Assembly (NCBI GenBank): GCA_016748015.1
Contig: JAAOMT010000647.1
Location: 4,880 to 68,879 of the forward strand
DNA: 64,000 nucleotides
Source of the DNA: Geosiphon pyriformis
Lineage: Eukaryota > Glomeromycota > Glomeromycetes > Archaeosporales > Geosiphonaceae
Direction: 5' to 3'
Shown here: positions 1-12,817 of the stretch, one piece after another
How the letters are laid out: each line of letters starts with the position of its first letter
How positions within the stretch are numbered: position 1 is the first letter of the stretch
Notes under the pieces: generated by a model
The model's input: the letters and a program-made list of their open reading frames with translations, nothing else
What the model was told of the DNA's origin: nothing
Database searches by the model: none
Made by a program: the position numbers and the translations under genes

Positions 1-276
1 TTTTGTTTTAATAATATATTAGTTTAATAATATGAATAGTAACAGCATTAATAATATTTTTTTAAAAAAAAACATATGAATATAAAATATTATTGGTTGA
101 AATATTGTAAACATAAATATTAAATAATGTTCTAATATGTTTATGTTTAACATAAATTACATAAAAACTGTTTAATAATAATTTAATGTTTAAACAAATA
201 ATAAACATAAATATTAAACAATATTTTAATATATCTTTTATCTTAATTAAAAAATGCTCTTTGTCTTCTTAATTTT
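1..276. repeat. AT-rich left flank with a short direct repeat
   Basis: This stretch is almost pure A/T and has no coding frame. It holds two near-identical 32-33 bp segments at 108-140 and 202-233, both beginning TAAACATAAATATTAAA, spaced by 94 bp. The copies differ mainly by C/T and G/A changes. The function is unknown; it may be the flank into which the neighbouring LINE inserted. Confidence 0.5.
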
Positions 277-2430
277 ATGACTACAACCAGAGCAAAGAGT
301 AAAAAAGCTGTATCTAATATCTTTTCTGAAATATTTAATAAGATTTCAACCAAAAAAGCTCTCTCTGTTGTAGAAGCAACTAGACAGAACATTTTAGAAG
401 CCTTTTCTTTATTCAGTAATCATAAAAAGCTGCTTTTGATGGCTACTAAAGCAACTTCTTTATCTTTGACTGGTTTTTTATCAGTCAAAGTTCCCTCAAA
501 GAAACACACTTGAGTTAATTCCAGTGTTGTCTCCACTTCAACTAAAAGCCCAAAAGTTTTTAATAATAGACTAGTAAACAAGCTGGTCTTTTCTTTTTTA
601 GCTTCAACATCTGGTGTTGCTAATATCATATCTTCAAAAAAAATGATCAAAAAGACCAAAAGTTCAGAAAAGTAAGAGCAGTTATTTGTCTCTGCTATTG
701 TTACACTGAATCTCTTTATGGTTCTCAATGAGATCTTAGATGAGATTTTTATAGCATCATCTGGTATGTCATCTAAGATGGGCCATAATCAACTACTGGC
801 TGTATTGCCAAATTTGGTGCCTTTTAGCAGATTATCATTGGTTTTAGAAACAAAGCAATCTTTTCCTGTTGGATCATCTGTTCTTAAGAACTGGGCTGAC
901 TAAATGGAAACTGAATCATCCTCTTCTCTAGTTTCTGGTGCTGTTTTTAATAATGTTTAAGAAACTATTACTAGTTATCAAAAATTTGCTGGGTGAGTAG
1001 TCTCTACTTTGGTGCTTAGTGTTACTTTCAAAATCAAATTGGCTTATATTAAGGCTGCTTTCTAGTCTGTACATGGTTTTTTGGGTGCTAAGTCTGTTTC
1101 AAAAGACAATGTGAAGCTTTTTTATATAGAGTTTGCTTCTTAAAACTCTTTGAATACTGTATTTTTGGTTGAGCTTACAGGCTTTATTTGTCTTACCACT
1201 CTTAAAATTGCCAAGTCTTTGGTGGTTTCTGAGTTTGGCTCTCTTTTTGCTGCTGTTGTATTATGTAATGTGCCTTTGAGTGTATCTACTGTTAATATTA
1301 AGTCAATTCTTGGTGTCTTTAGTAAAGTTTTTTGCATTCAGATAAGATCTGCTGGTATTTGGCAATATGTTGTTGTCTATTTTAAGAACTTGAATGTTGT
1401 TACATCTGCTCTCAATCACTGGTCAGTTTTGGTAGGCAAAGATAGTATTCAGATCCTTCTCTTTGTAAATTAACAGGAAATAATTGTGTCTTATAATAGA
1501 TTTAAGACCAAGTTGGTCAATCTTTCTTCTGGTTGTACTGCTTTTGAAATCAGTAATATGATTTTTTAGATTAATGATTGAACTTGTTTTATTTCTTAGT
1601 CTCCTAATTCTGGTTATTGTTTCCACTTTATTCTAGTTATATTTGGCTTCCAAGCTGATTTGAATCTTGCTGTTGCCAAAACTGATACACTAAGAAAGTG
1701 CTGTATTTGATAGAAAACTCCTAGTTGTTAGTGTTGTTTTCAGTATTAAGAAATAGATCACTTGGCTGTGGACTGTAAAATTGTTCTATCTCTCTTTTCT
1801 AAGGCTTCCAAGGTATTTAAACCACATTTTGTTAATTTTTTGTCTTATGTAAAGACATCTGCTTCTCCTGTTATGTTTGAATTTCTTCCTTTGGTGGCTT
1901 TTGCTTCTTCTGTGACTGTTGTTAATCTTTTAATATCTTCTCAGCTAGCTGATCTAAAATCTGAATTGGTTAAGCTTTCTGTTTTGGTTAATTTTATTGT
2001 TAAGTCTGTTGGTTTTATGGTCAAAGTTTTTGAACAATTTGTTAATAGTGATCTGGTTTCGAATGTTGTTCTTGGCCTTAGGATTAATGAAGTCTTGGTT
2101 CACATAAGTATCTTTAGTAAAGCTATTGGTAAGTTGAAATGGGAAATAGTTGCTCTGAAAATTAAGTGTGGCTTTGAGTCAGATCCCCATATGAGTTTGT
2201 TATCTTTTAATAATGATATGTTTTCTAATTTGATATCTCTTTGAGAACACAAATCTGTTGCTATAAAAACTGATGCCTATAAAACAGCTGAGTGGTTAGT
2301 TGGAATAGTTGCTAATAGTGCTACATTATTTAAGATTGTTCAAAAGATGTCTTTTTTGAGTAAGTTTTCTTTTGATGCATTAATGTAGTATAGCCTAAAT
2401 TGGCTTAAGTAGCTGGTTATATATAGTAAG
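277..2430 (+). pseudogene. LINE ORF1 (gag-like, RRM plus CCHC knuckle), decayed copy 1
   Basis: This is a non-LTR retrotransposon ORF1, the RNA-binding protein that packages LINE RNA. The frame starting at ATG 277 (MTTTRAKSKKAV...) stays in one register to about 2244 but is broken by many in-frame stops. It is co-linear with the better copy at 34750-36865. The middle part (about 1020-1560) corresponds to an RRM-like RNA-binding region. The CCHC zinc knuckle near 1715-1770 is recognisable but has lost residues, with stops where the better copy has Arg and Cys. The stops sit at Trp and Gln positions of the better copy, which C to T change explains. An A-rich tail follows near 2510-2525. No reverse transcriptase ORF2 follows, so this is an ORF1-only copy. 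It cannot make a full protein. Confidence 0.8.
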
Positions 2431-2525
2431 TACGTGAATCATATTTAGTTCTGAATCACTTAGTTTGGTCTTAATTTTTAGATGGTAGTTGAGCCATACT
2501 TGTTAAATTCATAATAAAAAAAAAA

Positions 2526-3027
2526 TTTTTAATATGTTTATATTTATTATATATAATATACACATCTTTTTTATAAAAAAATTGAGTTTTTTGATCATTG
2601 TTTTTCATATAAAATGAATTTTAATTACATATTGTTTTGTAAAAATCTGTATTAGATTTATATTTGTAATTATTATATGTTTTATAGTTGTTTTTTTTTG
2701 TATATATTTAATAATATATTATATATTACTTTAAACAAAAATTTTATTTTTAAAAATTAATACTTAAAATTTTTGTCTGTTTTTAATAATATTAAGATTA
2801 TTATAAATAAAATTATAAATTTTATATATAGTTTAGATATAGCTTATTATAATAAAATATAATTAATTTAATTAAAATTAAAATAATTTTTGTAATAGTT
2901 CTATGTTTTTAGTTAATTATAATTTGTCATTTTTGCTTTTTAATAGTATTGTAAAATTGCTTAAGATTATTAAAAAGTTTGGTATTTATTTTAATTTACA
3001 TAAATTGTATATATTTTTCTTTGGTAT
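2526..3027. other. AT-rich spacer, nothing recognised
   Basis: This is highly A/T-rich sequence between the LINE tail and the first LTR. I see no coding frame, terminal repeat or RNA gene. It may be old transposon sequence eroded beyond recognition. Confidence 0.5.
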
Positions 3028-3876
3028 TATTACTTATAGAAAAAATACAAAGAAAAAAAGTAGAAAAAACAGATAGAAAAATAGATCAATAGAAAAATAG
3101 TACTTAACAAGTAAGTACAATATTAGAAAATTATAATACATTGCTTAGCAATAAGCACATTGTTAGAAAATTATGGCATATTACTTAATAATAAGCATAT
3201 TATTAGAGAAAATAGAGCATATTGCTTAAAAAAATATAAGATCTTGTATAACAAGAATTAAATATATATAGTAAGAGTATTAGAAACAAAAAAAGACAGA
3301 ATTAATATCAACAATCAGTTAGAATTTATTAATTACCCAATATTTCTTCCTTTAAAAAATAGTTTTTTACAATTTGAAGTAAAATCAAATTACATATCAA
3401 TAAAATATTAATTATTATCTGAATTTATGTTATCATTACTTCCATTTTATTAACATTATATGTTAATAGAATTCAATATTTAATTACACTAAACCAATAG
3501 CTCTTAATTATAGCTATTGACAAGATGCTAATTTTTTATTTTTTTTGTTTCATTTTTTTGTTGTTTACTAATTGATTAAAAAAATTAAGTATTAAGTATT
3601 TGACATCAAGAATAGCTTGATAAAAAACCCAAAAATAAAAGTAAAAATTTAAAGATAGCTTATCAGAAAAACACAACTACCAAATTAAATTAGCTACTAT
3701 GCTGAAAAAAAAATTTACAAAAGAAATTATTAATTAAATCTCTGTTTATTATACAAAAAACTTAACTAAAACCTTTAGATTCTAAAATCTTTAGAAATTA
3801 CTAATATTACTAACTATTAAGTACCAAGCTACAAATTTGTTATTTGTTCTAATACTCCAAATAATTCCCTGTAACA
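3028..3876 (+). repeat. Left LTR of family A element (old copy)
   Basis: This 849-bp segment aligns with the right LTR 9369-10155 and with the split LTR 26708-33741. Shared landmarks include the stretch around AATAGCTCTTAATTATAGC, a T-rich run and the end CCAAATAATTC. It starts TATTAC where the fresher copy has TGTTAC and ends GTAACA at 3876. It is much more A/T-shifted than the right LTR. Confidence 0.75.
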
Positions 3877-5480
3877 ATAATTCTAATAAACAACTGAATG
3901 AGCCAAGAAATGTCTTTTAATGTCATATAAAACTAAGTACTTTATATTTAGACAGTTATTTATATAACAAGAATAAAATCTGGTGAATGACAAATGCTAA
4001 AGTTAAAGGTATTTTACTTAACAAAATATTAAAAATTAAAACAATTTGCCAAAATCTGTTGAAACAGTTTTTATTTTTAACTTAGATATTTTCATTGATA
4101 TTATAAGTAATTTAAAACAATTTCATGAATACTACTAAAACTTAGTATTAATTAGAGAAAAGCAAAAGCAAAAATTAAAATAATTAAATACAAAACTATA
4201 TAAATACTATCTAATTTTCAAATATTGTAACAATTGTAATTTTATCTATAATCTACTACTATACATAATCTATTCAATTTCCAAAGAAAAAAAACCAATT
4301 AGTAAATATGCATCAAAATTAAAGTTAAAATTCAATTGCAATTTAAACTACAATAATAATAATAACAACAATTCTAATTTTATTTACAATAACAATAACA
4401 ACAACAATAATTTAAACTTTAACAAAAACTCTGAACAATATATCATGCTTCCAGATCTCTCAAAGGAGCAGAAACTTAAATAGTTTAGTAATAACAATAA
4501 AGATATTATACCAAAATATACACATAATACTAATATAGAGTTTAATTTCAGATATTTAGAAAAAACTATTATCAAATTGGAATTTTTATTTGTGCACTAA
4601 CATAGATTTAAAAATAGTACTGAAAATTTCAACAATAGCAATGGTTCAATTAGTTTTTAGATCTAATTTAATAAAAAAAAGATTAATATTAGAAAAGAAA
4701 TAATTAATGCAGAATATATGAAAAATATTATTACAATATTACAAAATAATTTAAAAAAAGGATATACAATTGAATTAAATGAAAAGATAACACAGACAAT
4801 ATTTCTGTTTCTGATTAAAATAGCTTAATTAGTGTTAATAAGAATGAAAAAAAGTTAAAAATTACAGCAAAAAAAATAAATAGATTCAGATCTATGAATA
4901 AAATAGAAATATCAATTAATATAATAGAAAAAAAAACAATTAATAAGAGAAAAATTATCTCTACCAATCAATTTATTTCTATTTTACCATATAATCAATA
5001 TATATTAACTATAGAAAAAAAAGTAAAAGATCAATTCCAAATTTTAAAATAAAACCAAAAATTTGTAAGTTAGAAGAGATTAATATTATTAATTTCTATA
5101 TACTAACCAAAAATCACAAACACATCAAGATCCCAATATATAACACAATCAAAAATTTTATAAAAATCTCAAGTAGAACTATTATTGAATAATTAAATAT
5201 TAAAGTTAAGAGTCAATTACCAACAACCATTCTAGATTTTTTATAACTTTGTGGATATGTAGATATTATATCACAAACAATTTATAAATGAAAAAAGTAT
5301 TATTTCTTATAACCAAAACAGTTAAAACAAATAAACTTGGTAAATTTAGACTCATTTCAATATATACAACTTAAAATGCTATTTAACAATTTCACTAATA
5401 TTTTTGTTAGTGAAAACAAATTTGGTAGAACTAACATCATCCAGTATTAAATTAAAACTAGAGATATAAGCTAATTAAAT
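3877..5480 (+). pseudogene. Decayed gag/protease region of family A element
   Basis: This lies between the left LTR and the RT region, where gag and protease are expected. I could not follow one frame through it. There are poly-Asn-coding runs near 4350-4410 (AAT/AAC repeats) and many stops. The part from about 4995 aligns with the start of the second family A copy at 22886. Function is assigned by position only. Confidence 0.45.
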
Positions 5481-8003
5481 AAAGAACATACAAAATACCA
5501 CCTATTAACTATAAGATTATCCAACAAAAAATCAACTAAATGTTGAACAACAGATTAATTCAACTATTAATAAGTCTATAATTATTACTAATGGTACTTA
5601 TCTGAAAAAAAAAAAAATCTGCTTTTGTATAGATTATATAAAGCCTAACAATATAACTTATGAAGACAATTATTCAATTCTATAGATCTAAAAACTATTC
5701 AATGCTTTTGAAGAAAAAAATAATTCTCAATATTGAATTTAGATAGTGATTATTAACAAATAATCATAAATTCAATTAACAAAAAAAAAACAGTATTTAC
5801 TATTAGAAAAAAAAATTTTAAATTTAATATTATACCATTCAGCTTAACCATTGCTTCAGCTATCTTTTAATAACTCATAAAAATTATCTATACCAAATTA
5901 CTATAAAAATTAGCAATAGTCTATTTAAATAACACCAATATGTTCTTAAAAACATTTGATAATTATTTCTATTATTTCTAATAAATGTTTAAAAGATTAA
6001 GATAAGCAGAAATAAAGTTAAATGTCATTAAGTATTTTTTTGGAAAAACTAAATTCAAATTTTTGGAATATGTTATAAATAAAAATGCATAAAAACAAAT
6101 TCAAACAAAATTAAGATAGTCAAAAACTTTTTAGTATCAACAGATTTTACAGAATTAAGAATATTCTGAAATTTGTTAAATATTATTGTTACTTTATTTA
6201 AAACTTCTTTAAATTAGCTCAACTATTTTACCAGTTCTAAGCAAAGAATATTAAATATAAATGAACTGAAATCTAACAAAAAGTTTTTAATATCTTAAGA
6301 AGAAAGCTTATTCAAACTTTAGTATTGATATATTTAGATTATAACAAGTTATTTATCATTATTACCAATATATTTAGTTAAACATTAGAAGCTGTATTGT
6401 TACAAAAAAGAGCTGATAAATAAAAACATCTAGTGATATATGCCAGGTAAAGTTTAAATCCAGCCAAAAAAAATTATAAAACTTCAGCATTGGAACATTT
6501 AATTATTTATTGGACTAACATTAAATAAAAAAATACTTGAATTAGAAATTTGATGTATATACTGATCATAAAAGATTAACATCAATTCAGAAACAAAAAT
6601 TTGGAGACAATTGCCATATAAAATAGAAAATAGAACTATTATTATTTAATTATACTGTATATTATAAAAATGAAAATGAAAATGAAAATATTAATGACTT
6701 GTTATAAATAAGATAAATCTAATTATTTCAATCCAAAAATATAACAAAAGATGAATATACAAAAATATTAACAACTTTAACATTATATTAATATTCAATA
6801 ATTCAAAAAAAAATTATTTTAAAAAGAACAAAACAACATAAAACAACAATCAAAATATTTTATTATTTACCAAAATATACTATATTAAAAAAACAGAAAA
6901 TATCCAGACCAGCCACTCAAAGTAATTACAGAACCAAAGAAAAAAACAATACTGTTTAACATATATTCAAATTTAACAGCAGAACATTTTTATAAAAAAA
7001 CAGTCATAAAAAGAATCAAAAAAAATATTACTAATTATCTATGTATCCAGACATTATCTAATATGTTCAAAATTGTAATGTTTGTCAAAAAAAAGGGAAC
7101 AAGATTCAATAAACCACTAAAACCAATCAAAATAGGACAATTATTTAATTAAATTAAAATTAACTTAGTCAAATTATTAATAATAACCAGTAAAAATAAT
7201 TAATATATAGTAATAGCCATGAATTATCTTACAAAATAGCCAGAAATAAAAGCAATTCAAAGAACAGATGCAAAATCTATAGCTAAATTCATACACCAAA
7301 ATTTAATTTGTCAATATAAATGTTCAAAAAAATTGTTATCAAACCAAAAAACTTACTTTGTGAATAAAACATTAACAATATTAAGTCAAAATTTGGAATT
7401 GAGAAACTATTATTATTACCATATTATTCACAAACAAATAATTTAGTTGAAAGATTTAATAGAATATTGTATGGACTAATAATTAAAATAAACCAAAAAA
7501 ACCAGGATGAATAGGATTTGTTTATACTATTAATATTATTTGCTTATTGAACAATAAAGCAAAATATAATACAAGCAACACTATTTAAATTAATCTATAG
7601 TAGAACAACAAAATTACAAGTTAAAATAAATATCAATACATATTTAACAAAATCAATAACAAAAGCCAACTTTTAAAAAATATTGTTGAAAAAAACATAT
7701 GACTTAATAAAAACTTTAGAAAATAAAAAGTAAAGAACAACTGATAATATATAAAAGTTACAAACAAAACAAAAAAATAACATAATAACCAATTACCAGA
7801 TAAATCAGTCATATTTAGAATTAGAAACAAAGTACTCTTATATTATACCAAAATAGAAAAACAATAGAATAGAAAATTTGATTCCAAATAAGACAAACCA
7901 TTTTACAATGAAAAAATTCTAGAAAATTGAGCCTATAAATTAAAATAGAACAACAAAATTTTAGTTAAATCAGCATATAAGAATTGGCTAAAATCATTTT
8001 ACA
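5480..8003 (+). pseudogene. Decayed pol (RT, RNase H, integrase) of family A, old copy
   Basis: Fragments of a Ty3/gypsy polymerase can be read despite dense stops and frame changes. Near 5600-5700 is an RT start resembling the FCVDYRKLN block (here CFCIDY, then NNITYEDNYSIL). Near 6555 is a YTDHK block of RNase H. Near 7075-7130 are a weak zinc-binding remnant and the KPLKPIKIGQLF block of integrase, and near 7520-7800 is the integrase C-terminal region. The same order occurs in 22886-25990. Nearly every Trp and Gln codon has become a stop. The copy is dead. Confidence 0.7.
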
Positions 8004-8013
8004 ATATAAAGCA

Positions 8014-8655
8014 ATTGCCAAAATCAGCCAAAAAAATCAAGAAGAATAGAATTTGTTTATATCATCAGTATTATTTGCTTATCAAACAATGAAGCAAGAT
8101 ACCACACAAGCAACACCATTTAAATTGGTATATGGTAGAACAGCAATATTACCAGTTAAAATAAAAGTCAATACATATCCAACTGAATCAATAACAGAAG
8201 ATAATTTCCAAGAAACATTGTTGAAAAGAACATATAACTTAATAGAAACACTAAAAAACAGATAACAAAAAGCAGCTGATAACATCCAAAAGTCTCAAGA
8301 AAAGCAAAAAAAATGACACAATAATCAACTACCAAATAAACCAGTTGAATTTAAGATTGAAAACAAAGTACTCTTACATCATACCAAAGCGGAAAAACAA
8401 TGGAGTGGAAAATTTGATTCCAAATGAGATGAACCATTTCACATTGAAAAAATTCTAAGAAATAAAGCTTATAAATTAAGATAAGACAACAAAATTTTAG
8501 CCAAAGCAGTACATAGTAATTGACTGAAATCATATCACTGGATAGCATCATTATTCACCAATAACATTCCACAACTGGAAGTACAACAAATATTAGTCCA
8601 ACCAGATGAGATTTCATGAGATCTGGAACCAATCATAATCATTAGACCAAACATG
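8014..8655 (+). pseudogene. Second, fresher copy of the integrase C-terminus
   Basis: This repeats the integrase end already present at about 7488-8003, but with far fewer stops. A clean stretch at 8053-8265 reads LVYGRTAILPVKIKVNTYP, a typical gypsy integrase C-terminal block that follows the catalytic core. It continues through a Gln-to-stop change into a region like the GPF/KW..KF domain (8390-8560). It leads directly into ORF3 and the right LTR, which are equally fresh, so this is the start of the young part of the chimera. Confidence 0.75.
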
Positions 8656-8790
8656 TAAAATTGTACAATAAAAGAGTATATAAAAACACAGTATATGCAA
8701 CAAAAGCAACAAAAAAAAATGAAAATACCAGACCATATTCACACTTTAGCTCAACAATTGTTTTAGGCTTTAAGTTAACAGCAAGCAAAC

Positions 8791-9348
8791 ATGGAAATTA
8801 TTATCAACAACCAAACAATCTGTTATCAAAACACCAAACAAAAAGAGAAAAGTACACCATACTAGTAACTACAGAAACAATTAATAAACTGGTTAGATAA
8901 AATAATAGAGAAAATAAAGAACACTTTTGAAAAGATAACCATCATGATTCCAACAAAAAAACTGGTAAAAGAAAATTGGAATTAATGGTTAGACCAACTT
9001 CCAATACCATACTGTTACTATCAATTGAGATGAAAATTAGATATCCAGAAATTATATCTGGACAAATCCAAAAAAATCTTCAATCAAGAGATAATCCAGA
9101 ACATTGAAGACATTATTGGAAAGAAAATAAACTTAACACTACACATTAAAACCATATATTAACTACACACTATATTTCAGAACTACTTAGAAGTATTGTT
9201 ACACTCGGATATGGAAACAATAACTATCAATCAATGGGAAAAAATGAACAACTCACAAATTAAAGAAATAAGAAGTAGGATGGAACAGATGCTACTTAAA
9301 AAAGAGGTATTTGACATAATTCAAAATAAGAATTTTGACAGAGCTTAA
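8791..9348 (+). pseudogene. ORF3 of family A gypsy element (unknown function)
   Basis: This is an extra frame downstream of integrase and just before the purine tract and 3' LTR. It starts ATG GAA ATT ATT at 8791 and stays in one frame for 186 codons, with a few stops at TAG, TAA or TGA that look like changed Gln or Trp codons. It is hydrophilic, rich in Ile, Asn and Lys, with no signal peptide or membrane segment visible, so I see no sign that it is an envelope protein. The same frame is present at 26131-26690 with matching blocks (CYYQL.., KLYI/KLDIQKLY.DK, IYQLH.IFQN). A possible distant counterpart lies at 21047-21766. I do not recognise its family. Confidence 0.65.
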
Positions 9349-9368
9349 TATTAAAAAGGAGGAGATAA
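9349..9368 (+). other. Polypurine tract of family A element
   Basis: A purine-rich run (AAAAAGGAGGAGATAA) lies directly before the right LTR start TGTTAC at 9369. This is the expected primer site for plus-strand DNA synthesis. The matching position in the other family A copy (26690-26707) is AAAAGGAGAGAATAA. Confidence 0.75.
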
Positions 9369-10155
9369 TGTTACTTATAAAAAGAAAACAGATATAAGAA
9401 AATAGTAGACCAATAAGAAAATAGTAGTTAGCATATGAGCACATTGCTCAGCAATATGGAACAATGTTAGAAATCATGGCACATTGTTTAAGAAATCATA
9501 GTATATTGCTCAGCAATATAAGTAATCTCATAGAACATTAATTATATATATATAGTGATAGCAATAAAAGTAGAAAAGACAGACCTTTCAGTTTGGATTT
9601 AATCTAAACAATCTTTCAAATCAATAAATTATTGTTTACTATCTCAAATCTACTCTCCACTATCAACACTTTCTGTTGATAGAAATTCATACTTAACCAT
9701 ATTGAAACAATAGTTTTTGATTACAGCTATTGACAGGATACTAATTAACAAATTGCCTTGGCTTATTTTCTTTATCTTCTCTTTATTTTTTTTATTTTTT
9801 TTAATTTTTTTTTTGTTTTACTATACTAACTTGATTAAAAGATTCATGTACGAAGATATTGACATCAGGATATAGCACTGGTAAAAAACCCAGGAATAAA
9901 GATAGACACTCAGAATTGAGAATATCTTATCAAGAGGATTACTGGCCATCACACTGAGAAAAAAATTGATGAAACTGCAGTTTTGGAAAGCTATAGATAA
10001 CACAATCAATTAAATCTCTATCCATTATACAAAGAACTCAATTCAAAACCTTCAGAGACAACCAATGTACCAATATTACCAACATTATCAAGATATTAAG
10101 TATTAAGTTACAGATTTGTTATTTGATTGAAGACCCCAAATAATCATTTGTAACA
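9369..10155 (+). repeat. Right LTR of family A element (young copy)
   Basis: This 787-bp LTR starts TGTTACTTAT and ends TTTGTAACA, giving 6-bp inverted ends TGTTAC/GTAACA. It aligns with 3028-3876, with the minus-strand solo LTR 28390-29263 and with the split LTR 26708-33741. It keeps more G/C than any of them except the solo LTR. Confidence 0.8.
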
Positions 10156-12259
10156 ACAAGAACAGCTTTGGCTATACCCAGATCTTTCTTTTTGTTATCA
10201 TATACATTGGTCATAGGCCAGATGGAAAGTTCATTAATCTTTCTTTCAATGGTTTTCAGAAAGTGTTTGGCAATTACACTAACAGATGATTTACTGTTTA
10301 GGATCAAATCAATAAAGTAACCAGCCACTTGGACTTTACAGATGAGAGGAGTAACATTGCTGTTATTAACAAATTCAGCTTGATGAGAATGCTTGTTGGT
10401 TTTTGGTGTCTTCTTCTTTAATATTAATGATTTGCAAAGATTTTTTCTGAACTGTGGATGAGTTATTAATTGGCCAAATATAATGTATGCTGGGGTTTCC
10501 ATGAAATTTTTAACAACAGAATAAAGGCAAGATTTTTGTACTATTTCTGAAGATTCCAACTTTGGAGGATTTTTAAAAACTTTAGTCTTTGGTGGCTTAT
10601 TGTTGTTAGCAGTAGAAGTTGAGACTTTGTTGGGATTTAAAACAAAATCAACCTTGGCTTTTTTTTTTCTTATTAAATCAGAAGTGTTGATTGCCAGTTC
10701 ATCTATATTATGGTTATTATCAGTTAGGTTAAAAGCATAAAAGAGGTTTTCTTTTAATTGGCTTGTACTTTTATTCTTTGGAGATATGCCTATCAGTTTA
10801 AAGGCTAATAAACAGTGGCTTCAACTAGAGAATCCTCTTAAAAAAAATTGATGTTGGCATAATTGAATCTTTAATTGAGAATAATATTATTGTTGGGTTT
10901 GTTATTCTGAATGTCATTATTTTTAGAAACTGGAGGGGGCAATGGAGAATTGTTGCAGTTTTTTGAGAAGTATTCAGTTAATCCACAGCAATAGCACACA
11001 GGTGGACCACAATTTTGTTGTCTTGAATATGATGATTGTTGGGACTAATTGAAGCAGAGTTCAAATCTGGGTCTTTGGAGTTGTTGATTTTTTCTAACTG
11101 CTTGGGCCAAAGGTTCCAATAGCCAGACATGATTTGCTGTGAGCCTATCTATTAATTGTTCATTTGGATCTTGAGTTTGGGCAGCAAAAGAGGTAGTAGC
11201 TATTTGTAGAGCAAGAGCCATAATAGAAGCAAGAGCAAAAACCAGAAGAGTAGATCTCAGATGTATCCTTTGGTTATTTTTTATTCTCTGAGCAAGTTCA
11301 ATAGCCATATCCATTGTAAGATTATCTTTCAAGGCCAGGAGAGGCCAAAGAGCATATAATAAATTAGTTCTCAGTCTTTTTGTAAAGGAATGTATTTTCT
11401 GCTCTTCTGTCCAATTTCTTTTAGAGTCTACTTATTTAATGAGTTTTTTTATTGCTTTGGCATATTCTGTCACAACCTCACCAGGACTTTGAGTTCTTCT
11501 TTCTAATTTCATATGCTATTTTGAGATTAATATGGAAGTTCTAAATTTAGTTTCAAACCAGATTGTAAAAAAAGTGTTTTCTTCTCCAGCATTTGTTGGT
11601 GTCTATCTAATGATTCTTTGGTCAGCACCAGCATTGGTTTTTTGTGAGAACCAAGTAGCAGAAAAGCCTTGAAGGTAGCCACCAACAATTTGAAACTTGT
11701 ATTTATTATCATATTGGTTTCTTCATTCTAAAGCAATCTGTATGTCTTGGAGGGCAATCAGAATGTTTTGTTGCATAGGGTCTTGAGCCATTAGTTCAGG
11801 AGTAACTGTTTGTGTAAAGTGTTCTGATTCACTTGAGAAGAGATTGAAAACAGGAGTGGTTTGATAGCTTTCTTCTTCTGTTTCAAGGGGAGTTTCAGTT
11901 AATTGATAAGCAACAATCCAATTGTGGATTTAATGATTCAGATATTCGAAATTAGGAGGCTGTTGTTCAAAAGTTGTAGAATATAAGAGCTGATTAATAC
12001 TGTTGTTTCTTTCTTTAAAGTTGTCTTCAAAATAAGCTTGATCAAAGTAATAAGTTGTATAAGCTGTATAAGTTTTAGCTAAATGCTTGTTCAGGAACCA
12101 GTTCCAAAAATCTTGAAATTGTTTGCTGGATTGTTCTTCAATGAAAAAGCAAATCAAGCAGGAGAACAAAGGATTAAGTTTAATAAAGTCTAGATTGTTT
12201 TTGTTGTGTGCTTTAAAGTATTCTTCTGATTGTTGTGGCAAGTATGAATAATCATCCAT
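10156..12259 (-). pseudogene. Inverted gypsy gag-protease fragment
   Basis: Read on the minus strand from ATG 12259 (MDDYSYLPQQSEE...), this is the gag of a Ty3/gypsy-like element with a few stops. The order is an N-terminal region, a gag core around 11700-11045, a zinc knuckle near 11025-10985 (CYCCGLTEYFSKNC, with Tyr in the His position), a Ser/Pro/Asn-rich linker, and a retropepsin region at 10559-10156 with the block LILNSKSSVSVIA in place of an LxxDSGxS active site. The protease frame runs out into the adjoining LTR at 10155. RT is absent. Fewer mutations than the old family A copy suggest the same age as the young half next to it. It is non-functional, because the catalytic Asp is Asn and pol is missing. 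Confidence 0.7.
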
Positions 12260-12817
12260 ACAATAGAAAACAAAGTGGATTTTGACAACCTCACAGGAAA
12301 CACCACTTTTATGTTATAAGTTGAAGTAACAAGCTAATAAATAGCAAGAGAGAACAGAATTGTAGGGTAATAAAAGAAATCAAAGAAAATTCAACTTCAA
12401 AAAGTGAATTGAATAAGTATGAATTCAATGTGTGAGATCAGTCTTATAAAATATCTCAGTTGCTATACTTTTCAAAAAATAACCGAAAAATCTAAAAGTA
12501 GAGAGATAGTCTGTATTGTCAACAAATGATCACACACTGGTATAATTTTATGTCTTATATTGGCACTTTTAGAATTCAATATTAGGTATCAGATGTACTT
12601 TTTAATCACATTTTATTCAATAATCTTCAAATGTTTTATTTATACATTTCAAAAAAAAGGTAGAGAATAACCAATAAGTAATCTTTTATCTTTAAGATGT
12701 TTAGATACTTGAAAATAAGGAAAAGGAAATTAGTGATAAGAGAAAGATTGAGATAAAGTTGTTATTTTATTTTTTTTATTTTTTTTTATTTTTACATTCT
12801 TACATGCTTTTCTACAG
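12260..12817. other. Flank between inverted gag and family B LTR
   Basis: No gene is seen. By position this may hold the leader or LTR of the inverted element, since it lies upstream of its gag start, but I could not match it to a known LTR in the window. It ends in T-rich sequence just before the family B LTR. Confidence 0.4.

Larger units (their letters stand above)
3028..10155 (+). mobile_element. Chimeric Ty3/gypsy element, family A
   Basis: The element is bounded by LTR-like segments 3028-3876 and 9369-10155, which align along their length. The right LTR starts TGTTAC and ends GTAACA; the left one starts TATTAC and ends GTAACA. Between them, in order, are decayed gag, RT/RNase H, integrase and an extra ORF3, then a purine tract. 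The four bases outside the two LTRs do not match (GTAT and ACAA), so this is not a simple insertion. The left part to about 8003 is heavily mutated, while the part from about 8010 on is far less mutated and repeats about 520 bp of the integrase end. I infer a join between an old and a young copy. Confidence 0.7.

Noticed and set aside
420-728. Open minus-strand frame opposite the first LINE ORF1
   Set aside because: It is the antisense of the ORF1 frame; the same antisense frame appears opposite the copy at 34683-35102, as expected from codon bias.
3028-10155. Reading this as one intact insertion with two LTRs
   Set aside because: The flanking bases do not match, mutation load differs sharply between halves, and part of integrase is duplicated.
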